Of a DNA stretch of 64,000 nucleotides, positions 44,801 through 56,800 are shown in pieces (position 1 is the stretch's first letter; the number at the start of each line of letters is the position of its first letter). Location: assembly GCF_002078875.1 (NCBI RefSeq), contig NC_034420.1, positions 4,029,814 to 4,093,813 on the forward strand, in the 5' to 3' direction. The notes under the pieces are model-generated. The model did no database searches. It was given only the letters and a program-made list of their open reading frames with translations, and had not been told where the DNA came from. The position numbers were made by a program, and so were the translations under genes. Origin of the DNA: Numida meleagris. Lineage: Eukaryota; Chordata; Aves; Galliformes; Numididae.

Positions 44801-47800
44801 CTATTTCCACTAGTGGACAGTGAGAACGATGATGCTAAAACCAGAAGTTTTATGAAGTATAAGTTAGTAGCAGGCTTTCCAGTGCCAGGTTACCAGTGTG
44901 ATGAAATCGGCTGTTCTGACCAAATGTCAGCTCTGCTCTTGACTCTTTCAGCAAATCCCCGAGCCTCCTTATCCCCTTTTCTAGCCATACGTTAAGTTGA
45001 TGTAATGCTACTTTTAAGTCTCTTCAGTTACTCGATTACTCCTATGTCTGATTGCATGTAATATGCCCTGAGGGCTGTGCGTCGGGCTTGCCCATAGATT
45101 TGCTGTGTGGCTGTGAGTGCCACGTGAAATAAACCTTTACAGTTCAAAGGAGCTGTGCTCAGTTATGCTCATGTTCATGCTATCCAGACTCCTGCTTTAT
45201 ACTCAACAGTGTAGACTTTCCAAGCAGAGTCTGCTTGCTTTTTATTGCTAAATTTGAAGACAGAATCTAGCACAAAAGAGATTTGGGGGCCTTAGTTCCA
45301 TTAAATTCACCTCAAGCAAGTTTTAGTGGAGCTTAGAAAGTGAAGCAGATGTAGGTACTTTTGAAAACATCGCCCTAGCTTCACTTCCAGGGCCTGACAT
45401 CACACGAATACCTGAATTTCCAGCCAAGTGCCCCATGCTGCTCCAACCTGACTGCTGCTGCACATTAAGTATGCACAAATTTAATGTATGCTCACGCTGG
45501 TGGGGGAGAATGCCTGAAAGTGAAAACCACTGTGCATTGAAATGTGTTCTTCAAGACTTAACTATTTTATCTCTACTCTGAACCTAATGACAGCTTCCTT
45601 GGAGCTGCTGGGGAGCTGCTTTGGAGGGCTGTGTTGTGCTGCTCTCTTGCAGTCCCCTCCGTGTGCTGTGTGTGGGGCATTCAATCAAGGAGTGGTATGC
45701 ACTTGAAGAAAGGTCTTCTAAAGGGTGAGTGGCCAAAGAAGAGGTGTGGGTAGAGCCTCTTATGTTGCTAGGATTGGCCCCTGGTTTGCTAAGATTCTTA
45801 GTGTTTCCTCTTGTGCGTGCTTGTATAATGAACAACTTTGTTTTTCCTTAACTTCATTGGAAGGTTTCTGTGAAATAACATGGGCAAAAAGTAAGCCTGT
45901 TTTCTGAATATTTTAAGAACTTGCTGCTTGGTTTTGTCTGTTATTTGATAGCAAACACAGCTTAGAAAAGCAGCCAGGATGGGTTTGGCCGTAGGACCGT
46001 TTGGGGATCATGCAAACGCAAATAAACCTTTCCTAAAAATGTTCTTTGCAACCCCACCCTTGAGGAATGGTCATCTGTGGAACGATGCAAATCTGGACAA
46101 CGCTGGCAGTCGAGAGCTGAACTCTAGCTCTCCTCTGCACTCAGCAGTTACTTTTATGGTACCGAGAGCTCTCTGCAGCCGGGGTGGGCTGCTGTGAAAC
46201 CACGTTCTGCACGGGGCGGGCAGGGAGGCAGCATCTGGGCACGTGTCCTTGTGACCCGATGAAAAACAAGGGGTGGGGGCTGAGAGGCTGGAGCGTGACC
46301 TTAGTGGTGGCAGCAGCAGGAGTTCACCCCTGCCCAGAGGTCCTCTCTGTACATGTACAGAATACAGAGTACCCACCTCTGGACCTGCGTTGCGAAGGAT
46401 TTGACTGCTGCATCTCTGCACAACAATTAATAGGGCAGAGCTGTGAGCCAATAGTCTGAACGCCTGCAGCAGGAGCACTGCCATGCAAGTTAGTTCCTGG
46501 AATTTGTGAGGGGTTTCGTGTTTCTTGCTTGTGAAACAATGTAGAAATGTGTTATCCAATTTCTAGGAATATCCTGACTTCTAAATAGCATGCCCTCGAA
46601 GCACTGAAATAGTCATCTGACTTCAATGAAGACAAGGGTGGAGATAGAATTGGATGGTTTCAAAAAGAAAAGCATCAGACCTCAGCTGTGTTCTGATTAT
46701 TTTCTTTTAATTTGCTTCCTTTTCCTTGCTTTTTTTTATATACAGAGACAGAAATGTTAAATTCCAGATCACCCATGGGTCTGAAATCTGGCTGAAACAA
46801 GGACTCCTGCCAGTTTTTGCAAACATGAAAGAAAAATAGCTCATCCATAATAAACGCTCTTTCTGACCCGTGTTGTCCCTTTGCATTTAAGGTCAACTAT
46901 CTCTGAGAAGAGGGGGAATAAAAAAGCTAAAGGATATGTGGAGAGTCAGCTGCAATAACAAGCCAAACCTCTGCATGAAGCTCTTCCCATCAGGATTTTG
47001 ATTTTCGGACTGTTCACAGCTGCCAGTACATTTTTTTTTTTTCTTTGGCCTGAATAACATAAATACTGTGCTGAGTAGTGCTGTTCCTTATGCTGGTGTA
47101 AATCTAGGTCAGAGCTTAAACCTTGACTTGAACATACACACATTTTATCCCTGGGATCTCAGTAGGACGGCATGTGGTATAAAATTAATCACAGGAATAA
47201 ATCTATGCAAAACTTCTTCCCACTTCTGTGAATTTGACTTCAGATGACCTCAGAGTAGTGCCTCTGGAATTTAGTTTGTGCAACACAGGCAGATTTTGGC
47301 TTGGTGCTTTCTGCTGTACCCATGATACTGGCTGAGAGCAGCTATTTGGTTACAAACAGATCATTCTGAAATTCTTCCAGTTTTCTTTTTCTTAGTAGTA
47401 TGTTTCTCTGTCCTGCCAGAGAAAATGTCTGCGGGTTTTATAATCAGTTTATTCTGCTGCTCGTGCAGTTAGAAGGGCTGAAGGAGGTGTCCTTTTTTGC
47501 AGGTATCTTCACCTTATTTCCTTTCTCCAAGGCTGTACCCTCATGATTCAAAGCAGGAGCAGAGAATAATTAAGATGTGGTATGAGTGTGTTAGAGATGA
47601 AGTATTATCATACAGTGGCCAGTTAGAAATGTTACTGGTGGTTACATGAAGGTGCTGAAATGTAATTCAAAGAGGACTAGCTGGCTCAGGAGGCGACAGC
47701 AGGAATGAGACAGTGTTTTAAGGTCTGCACTCGTTTTCTCCATGTCTGATTCTAGCTTTTCTTCACCGAATCACAGACTGATTGAGGTTGGAAGGGACCT

Positions 47801-50800
47801 CTGTGTCCCTCTGGCCCAGCCCCTGTCCAGTAGGGCCGCCCGGAGCAGATGTCCAGGAACGTGTCCAGGTGGCTTTTGAAGCTCTCAAAGGAGGAGAGTC
47901 CAGACGCTCTCTGGGCAACTGTGCCAGTGCTCCATCATCTGCACAGCACAGAAGTGCTTCCTGATGGTCAGACAGAACCTCCTCTGTTTTAGTTTGTGCT
48001 GTTACCTTTATTAGACACCACTGAAAGTCTGACTCTCTGCTCTTTGCACTCTCTCTTCTTCAGGTATTTGTATGTGTTGATGAGATTCTCCTGTGCCTTC
48101 CTTGGGCTGGACAGTCTTGGCTCCCTTAGCTTTTCCTCATGTGGGAAACGTTGCAACCCCTTCATCATCTTAATAACCTTTTGCTGAAGTATTTCCAGTA
48201 GCTCCATGTCTCCCTTGGGGAGTCCAGCACCGGACATGGTTGTTTGATCATAGAAGCTTACCAAGTTGGTCAAGCATGACTTCTATTGGTGATTCCAAGT
48301 TGTCTACTTGTGATGATTTTCTCGTTGCTCATATATCTGGAAATGGTTTCCAGGTCTAGCTGCTTCATCACCTTCCCTCTCTGATTTGAGGCTGACTGAT
48401 CATTAGTTTCCAGAGTCCTCCTGCCCTCCTGGAACGTTTCCCACTTCTCCCAGTCACAGTGGTCAGAGGTTATTGAGTGGCCACACAGCGACAACAACCA
48501 GCTCCTCCTGTACGTGTGGTCTCATCCTTCAGGGCCCATGGATAGGGACAGCTCCTTGAGGGCAGTGTGTCTGTGCTTGCTCCTGCTCCTCCTTGCAAAG
48601 GGTTTTGTTTCCCCTAAGGAGTATGCTGCCCTGTGACGCTCGCTGCTGTGTTGAGGAGAGGGGGGGAAAAAATAGCTGAATTCCTCCTGGGTCTTGAAAT
48701 AGACTTGGAAAAACCTGTGAACTTCCTGTGCTGGGGGAATATGTTTACACATTATTTTCATTACATTTGTCTTCCTGAGAGTGTGAGAAAGGTGGCAACG
48801 TGGGTACGGGAAGGGGAGCTGGGGAGCGGTGTGACCGTCCCATCTCAAGAGCAGTGTGCAGCTGGGTTGTAAATGGCCTCAGGAGTGTATTTTGGCTTCG
48901 ACGCGTATAATTTTATCAATAGAGAACAAATCCAAGGGGAAAATGGAACTTTGCCAAAAACACTGCTTTGTTTTTAATTTCATTTTCAAAGTATTATCTA
49001 CTGAAAACATATAGCTGATTCTACTGGCCTTCAAAACGGCTCTTTTTCTTTGAGATGATCCGGTGGTGCTGACCTTAGAAAGTGCCACAAAGTCTGTCTA
49101 TTCCAAGTAATTTCTGGAGGGGTGAGGAAAGGAATTCTTTAATGTAATACATTTTATGTGAAGTTGATGACACAGTAGTATGGCAGGAAAAAAGTAGTCC
49201 TCTTTTGTGCTATGTTACCTCTACTCGCGAAGTGTTCCGGGACACTGGTGCTTGTGAACTTCTAGATGGACAGCAGGAGCTGATTCTGCGGCAGCTCTTT
49301 TCTAAGGCTGCACCATCACACCTCACACTTGGGTATCCATCTGTAGTCGGGATAGTCAGAAGAAACCAAGCTTATCAGAAGAAAAATGACAACGCATAGG
49401 GAATAACAAAGAGGGGGTTAGCTGTATGCCTAAATTAAAGTGTATGGCTTGATTAAATGGCCTTAGCTTTCTTTGCTCTGAGGCTGTAGCACTCAGAGGT
49501 CTCATGGGTCTCATCACCAGGTACTTGTAATAATGTCACCATTTCCAGGACTCTTAACACAAGCAGCGTGGCAGGGGAGGAATTGCTAAGGGTAGCTGAC
49601 TGAGGATAATGGATAGTAGGATGAAATTGAGAGGAAAAACTTAATTGGAATTAACTAGCTGAGAAAAGCCTCTTGATCTGTCAGGCAGTGAAATTGCCTC
49701 CCAGGAGCAATGGGATAGTCCCGACCACGTGGGCATTTAAAGCCAGTCTAATGTCTGTGATTCCCTGAGTTAGCTGGAGAATCTCAATAATTGGAGCTGA
49801 CACAGAGATTTATCTCCTTTGATTGACTCGCTTTCACAGAGGCTCATCTCTTTGTGGTAGGGTGCAGAGCTTTCAGGGCAGCTGTTTGCACTTAAACTGC
49901 CAGGAGCTGACAATATGTATCCATTTCAGCTCTTGGAATGCCTTCTTTGAGAAAACACTTAAATCACTGAAATAGACAGTGCTAATCAGTCTGCAGGAAA
50001 ATGGAGCATCCTTACCTGGGGCTTAGTGCCATAAATCTTCTTGTGGCAGCACTCAGTTATCATACGGCACTAGAAAGCCATTTAGGTGCATTACTGCCAA
50101 ATGCCCAATCAACCTGAAAAATCGGACTGATTTTGGCCAAGACCATAAAAGGAAAAGGTGTTTTGCCAAACCTATAAAAATAAATGGTTGCTATTTTGGC
50201 AGAAGGTACCATTTGAAATAGAGAGATTAATCACCCTAAGATGATGGAGATGATACCCCATGCTGGTTTGCAACAAGACTATGTGCTGCAGCAGGTTGCC
50301 CTAAAGGGTGAGTTGTGCAAGGAGGGTTTTGTGCTCAGCTGTGTGACCTTGGCCAGCAGCAACATCTGCTCTCTCACTTTGCCCTCTCAGTCAGCACAGC
50401 TCTCCAGAGCAATGCCTTCTCCAGCACTCTGGTGCTTTTCACAGTGTGCTGTTTGTGTATGAAGTTTATGAGATATGCCCAAATCCATCAAGCTGGATAA
50501 GGAGGAATAAGCTATTGCTATCAAAGATGACACCAGCTTGGAATGTTTGCTAACTGTGGTGCAGGGACGAGTGTCGGGTCACAGCTAGTAGCTGTCTGTT
50601 GATGTTTACAAGGTTGTAAGATGACTGACTCAGCACGACTTCCCAGCTTAGAGGTACAAGTGCACTGACCTGTAAGCATACATTTCCATGGTGAAATATG
50701 ACTTTTTTTTTCCCCTGGAATGTTGTTAAATACTGTGCTATGGGGGGAATGTTGCAATTTAGTTTTAAAGATTGCATGGTTTTAAAGGAACTTGCATTTC

Positions 50801-53800
50801 ACTGAGATGTTCTGTTTCAAAGTACTGTTTCTCCTGCAGTGAGAAGTTTGGGTTAAATATATCTGTGTGAGTCCAGGGATTAAAAAGCTCAAAATTCAAA
50901 GGGAAAATGGAGGAGAAGAGCTGGTGGGAAAAATGGAACAGAGAGAAGTTATTTAAAGATACTAAAAAAAAAAAAAAAAAAAGAGTTAAAAATACTCTGA
51001 GAATTTTATGCTTTGGGTAGTATCTGTAAAGCTGCTTTTGCTTCTGGCCCACCATTCCCAGGCTGTTTCCTCTATGCTTGTTCTCTTTCAAAGAGTCCTT
51101 GAAGGATGCTGGCCTGAAACTGCTCGCTTGTGTCACAATCCAGATAACTTGTCACTTTGCATGTTGTGTGTGAGTGCAAGTAAATAAAGAAGTCTTTTGT
51201 TAAATCCAGCTAGACTGCTCAGCTTTGGGTCGTGTCAGCCCTGAATTTCACGTCTGAACTAGACACGGTGCAGAGATGAATTTCCTTTGATATGTTCCTG
51301 AGTAACTCACCATTTAATTTAACTGTGCAGTTCCTTGTTCTCCTGTTCTGGAATGATGGATTGTGAAATACACTCCTTTAAATTAATCCAGGCACTTGAC
51401 TTCCGTCAGCGGAGTAATCTTTCTCAGTGGTATGCTAAGTATGCTTTTAAAAAGTGTGGTGAATATGAATGCTATGCGCTTGGTTGATGATTTAAGCATT
51501 TACACTTTCCAGACTTCACAGAAATAACAAATATGGCTTAGCTGCATTTTTTATAACCTTTCAGAAGTGATCATTCAAGTGACTTCAAAGGGACTTAAAT
51601 GGATTTCTAAATATGATGATACAAGTGAGGGCAACTCCCCTCTCATCAGAAAACCATCGATTGGAAATGTGGCTGAGCAAAGCTTGTAAGACTTCTGATT
51701 GCGGGGCTTCCATAGATCATCCAGAAGGCTTTATATTGGAGCCATTAATGGTAAAATTTTTAATGTGGGTGCTGTCACTGCTTATGCTGGCAAGAGAGCA
51801 GTGCCCATTTTTGTTTTTTTTTTCTCCCTTTTGCTGTTCTTACTTCTTAAAGATGAAGTGGGGTATTTCTTGGGAGGAGGAAAGAAGGAATGTTGGAATA
51901 CTTTGTATTTTCATGCTATCTCCTTCAGAAAAACAGCAAAAATCTGTAGCAAGGGAAGAGTTGAGTAAGTAATACTGATCCAAAGCTACCTACCAGCCTG
52001 GATGCTCCCTCGCTCTGTTACTGAGGTAGGGCCTGACTGAGTGCCATGGTGAGAAGTGCACAGTATGCCCTGGGGCCAGCTGGAGCCACTCCTAAACATG
52101 GAAAAACATGACAAATCCTTCTGTCACCAAACTAGGTCGCAGCATTTTCTGGGCAAAGGTAAATGACAGTAAACTTTTGGCAGCATGTGAACTGCAGCAC
52201 ACACTTGGCTACCAGTTTGTTCTTGGTGGGTTTGCACCTATGGAGAATGGCACATCTGATAAGTGACTTTGGCTGAAATCCAGGTTCCTACTTTGCGTGT
52301 TTACTTTGTATGTATTGGAAAGAGAATCTGACAGGAATCAGGCAGCCTGACTCCTTTCACTTCACTGCCACTGGTGGTCATAGAGACGGTATCTTCTTTG
52401 CAGAACAGACGTACTGAGAAAGGCTTGTGTTGTCCAAAATATGAACTCGGTATATTTTGTACAAAGTGAGAACACTTCTGCAGGGCACACCTTACAAGGT
52501 GACAGCACGTGCTGTGTCTTAGTATCAGCAGGGTAATGCATTATTTTCTTGATCTTTCTAACAACTTTAAGAAATGGAGTGTAAACTTGCTACCTTGACT
52601 AGGTAGATGAGGTGCCTTCCAAATCTTACTTTGTACCAGCCTGTGGCATTTGTAATGTCACAAGTAATTTTGTGTATATTTGGTTATCAGAAGAAATGGT
52701 GTATACATTTTCTACTATTCTGACTTAACCAGCTTTAACTGTCTTGTTGCTTAAAAGTAAACTGAAGAGTTGAAGCCCACTTCTTACTTCTTGTCAGCAG
52801 TCTCTGAGGACAGCACGTCCTGTTGTGACCTGCCAACTCCATGTCTTGAAACAGCCTACACAGCCAGCCCATCTAAGGGAAAATTATTTGGTTCAAGAAA
52901 TTAGGAGTTGTGTTGTGCCTGGGCATAAATAAGACCATAACCTCCCATCATGATTAGGCTGGCATCGAGGTTTAGTTCAGTCTTAAGGAAGGATTGAGTA
53001 GTACTGAAATCTGGAGGCAGCCAAGGTAAAAATGTGATCTTTTGATCTGAAATGCTTTTGTTAATGGGTTTTAGTGGTTTGGGTGTTTGAGTCTCAGTAT
53101 TTATTCTCTGAGCGTCATCCTCAAATCCAGAATGTGAAATAATGTTCTTTTGAGTTTAGAAAGTCTATAAAGACAAAGTAGTTTAATAACCAAAATGAAA
53201 GGCTTTGAAATCGTCAGGTGTTACAGGCTCAGGTTGATCTGTGGTAGTGTGTGGATGCTGGATGCACTTTACACCTGTCAGTTGGTAGTGGGCACCTTGT
53301 GATCATCTGCAGGTGCTATGGAAGATACAGCCACACATCTTTAACGTACATTAAATGGGACTTAAAATCCAGTGGGGCTTTTGTCTTGTCTCCACGATGC
53401 TGTGTGAGACAGCACCAAGGCTCAGGCGGTTGCCAGACCTGTACCTGGATCTGGCAGTGCTTTCTCAGCCAAAACAGGTGCTGCCAGCCCTGCCAGGAGA
53501 GAAGCCAGGAAAGGCTGAAGGACCTTGCCAGCCGTTCCAGAACCAAGACTGACTGGTGGTGGCTTCAGTGCAGGCTTCAGGTTCTTTACTGTTTCCTAAA
53601 ATGAAAGTCATGACTAAACCACGATGAATATTCAGTGTCTCAGTCAGTTGCTCTGTAAGCATTTAGCTAGTCTCATGTAGGATTTGCTGCCTGGAGTGCC
53701 AGCAGCCTGTAAGATGCTTGCCAAGGGCTTTGCATAAGCTCGTGTGAGCTGCAGCTGCTTTGGTGCTGCGTCCACTTTGGGCCAACCCAGCTTGGGCAGT

Positions 53801-56800
53801 GTTGACATTTCTGGATGTCTTCTAGCCATGTAATGCTGATAGAAATGTTGTTTAAAAACTTGTGAGTTATTTAAAAACAGCATGTCAAATAAGCAGCCTT
53901 GTGACGCCCGACAGCTGGATAAGATGAGCGCTTTGGAGGAGGAAGAGATCAGCACAAGTTATGCGCAGAGCTTAAACTCTGACGAGAAACGCATTGGATC
54001 CACAGGACAGGGAGCAAAGCCGTGCTGTGCCGGGAGCGTGGTGCTAAAATGTTAAGTGTTTAAAATGCTTTAAAAGCTGCAGTGGACTGTGTACTCTTAG
54101 TTGAGTAAGCACTTAGAATGAAGTGATTAAAACTGGCTACAAGGCATGGCTGAGATAATTAGTGTGTTACAGAGATGGGGCCTACCATCACATTTGAATC
54201 TAGCTTTATGTTGCCTTTGCATTGATTTGAAGCCCCTTCAGACTTACTGTAGGAACGAGGTGTGTGGTTAGGGCACCAGCATCATCATAGCAGATTTTTC
54301 CACTTCTACAGAAATGCTTCAAAGAAAGTTATTTTAAAGCATTCAGAATATTGACCCATTGCTTGACTCTTGTCACAATCTGTATAGCAGCGGCAACTGG
54401 AGACCCTCTGTCTTGATGGCACATTTTGTACGTTTGGAGAATGGATTTACAGGCTATTACTGCAATTTTACAGTTTGCCTTTCAGTTCTGATTGCGGTCT
54501 CTTTTTTTTTTTTTTCCTTTTTCTCTTTATTTTTTTATTTATGTGTGCATTGGTTGCTTTATTCGTGTTCTCTTTAATCTCCTCTCCACATTCCAGTTTC
54601 CAAACTGGAAAGCTAAAATGCATCTCTGCTTCTTTGACACTCAGAGGAAAAAAAAACACCAACATATATATCAGAAAAGAATGCCATTTTTCTAGAAAGG
54701 TCTCAAAGATTTCGAAGATGTATCTGTTGATGATAAACTTGATCCAGGAGAATAGCAAATAACATGGGTTATATCATAAAATCAATTCCTGGTCTGTAAT
54801 GACAGATTTGGCTCGAATTAACCGCTACTCTTTTTTCTTTCTTTCTTGTTGATGCATTCCTGGAATAGATTGGCAAACAAACATTGAATACCATTGAAAC
54901 AGTTTCAGCCTATGGGGGGAATGCAAACTGATCAATCACTAATGAAGAAACCTAAGCTGTTCATAGAGACCCGTGGATTTCCTAGCTGTAAGGAAGAGCT
55001 ACTGGCCCCAGGTTATTAATCTGTGCAAAACTATAGGCTCACAAATGCTTGCAAATAACAAAGTAAGAATGTGAATGTGGCCAAACTGAACTACTGTAGA
55101 GATTTCAAGCGAGTATTTGCTAAACCTCTTTAGTCAGCATTCTATCAGGACTTTATTCAGGTTTTACTAGTTTAATAAGCAATTTCATCAATTACTTGTA
55201 ACCTAAGTTTCTCTACACCTGTGCTTCCTATTCACGTGAGCCACTGTACCTAGCTGTCCTGTAACAGGATTATAAGTTCCTTTGCACCACATTGATGGCA
55301 AAACCACACTAGTGGCAATAACACGGCACCACCAATTCCAAAATGCTGATATTTGGGTGTCCAGTTAGCTCTGATATTTGCTTAGGTTTAAAAAGAAGTT
55401 GTTCAGGGAAACCAGATGATGTCTTACACAATGACGTTTCAGCCTTTGTCCTTGGGAAAATACTTTTCAATCGATAGCTTTTCTTTGTTGGGAAGTTCTT
55501 GGTTTTGTTAGACTTCTTAATTTTATCTGATTACTTCCTACATTAAATCATTACATTTGTTACTTTCTTCTGTGGAACTGGCAATTCTTCCCCACTGCCT
55601 GGAATATCCATCTCTTTTAACTGTTGCCTTAATGTATTACCTGTGTTTTGTGCATAGTATTATGTATTTCCTCCCTATCAGTCTAACCCAAATCATGCAG
55701 CTTTTCTCTAACCATCTAAAAAATACAAATGATGAGCCCCATTTATTAGGAAAGCAAAAGTGAAACTGTCTGTCTCCCTCTGTATCTATACTCCCAAAAC
55801 AGAAACAGACCATTCTGAGGTGAAAGTTCATCTCCGAGAAAGAGATGACTGACACATCCAGCCAGAATGTACGCACCTTCTCAAACTCAGGACACGTAAC
55901 TCATCGGATGAATGTCACTGCAAAAATATCAGTGCATTTTTCATCCCAGTGGAGGTGCTCTGTGCAGCTAGGAACTACTCAGTGGAAGAAAGGATTCTGC
56001 AGCTTTTTGATATACCGATTGTTTTCACCCACTCCTTTTCTTGGAAAACAGACTTCAGGATGCGTGCCATTTTCCATCCCTCTTGCTGCTTTTTCACTTT
56101 TCTAATGCTGGCATTGAGCTGGGATCTACAGCTGAGATGGAGTCTATCACTTTTTTGCATAGCTGTTCTGTTACACTCTCAATTGTGGTGTTCCACATCT
56201 TGGCCGGAGTCAAAGCTGGCCGTGCGAGAGCATCTGGAGACAGCAGGCTCCATGCCAAAACCTGCAGTATTAAGGTGGCTCAATAACCTTGTGAAGAAAC
56301 CTTTCGGTTTCTTTATGGCTCCTGTTGTTAAGACGTGCAAACATCCTTCCCTTTGGGAAGGAAGAGAGAGCATCCGGGATCTTTGAGCTGCAAAGACAAG
56401 ACCCTGGACTCTTAATATTGCCTGTGTTAAAGAAGTCTTCAAAAAGCACAGTTTAATTTGCTAAGGTTAGTCTTTGTTGAAATGAGGTCATTCCTTTTAA
56501 ATGTTTGCTTATGTGTATATGTATCCAGATGGGAGAACATAACCTTCTGGTTCTGCTCTCCTGTAGAGGTGGTGACTGTGGCACTGGGCTCTAAATCCTC
56601 ATGCATTTATTGTCATGTGTTACTGTTATTTTGCACATATGTTGGGACCTCCTCTGGGTTTTATACTCTCATCTCCTTGGCACTGGAAGATGTTAACTTG
56701 ACGAAACGGCTCTGATTTTCTTTCCCCCCCAAGCACGTCTCCTTGCCAGTGTAATAGTCAAGACAACCTTGGAGGCCTGGATGTCTCCAAGATATTTTGC

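Noticed and set aside
53925..54056. Short plus-strand frame starting MSALEEEEISTSYAQ
   Set aside because: Considered as an alternative first exon of the DLC-family gene, but no good donor in the right phase follows.
56094..56198. Minus-strand protein-like 34-codon tract (MWNTTIESVTEQLC...)
   Set aside because: It reads like protein and continues in other frames, so it could be an old pseudogene. I could not recognise a family and see no intact splice sites or frame.
55949..56386. 145-codon plus-strand open frame
   Set aside because: No domain, and overlapped by an equally plausible minus-strand frame; the text is rich in F, L, S and W as random sequence often is.
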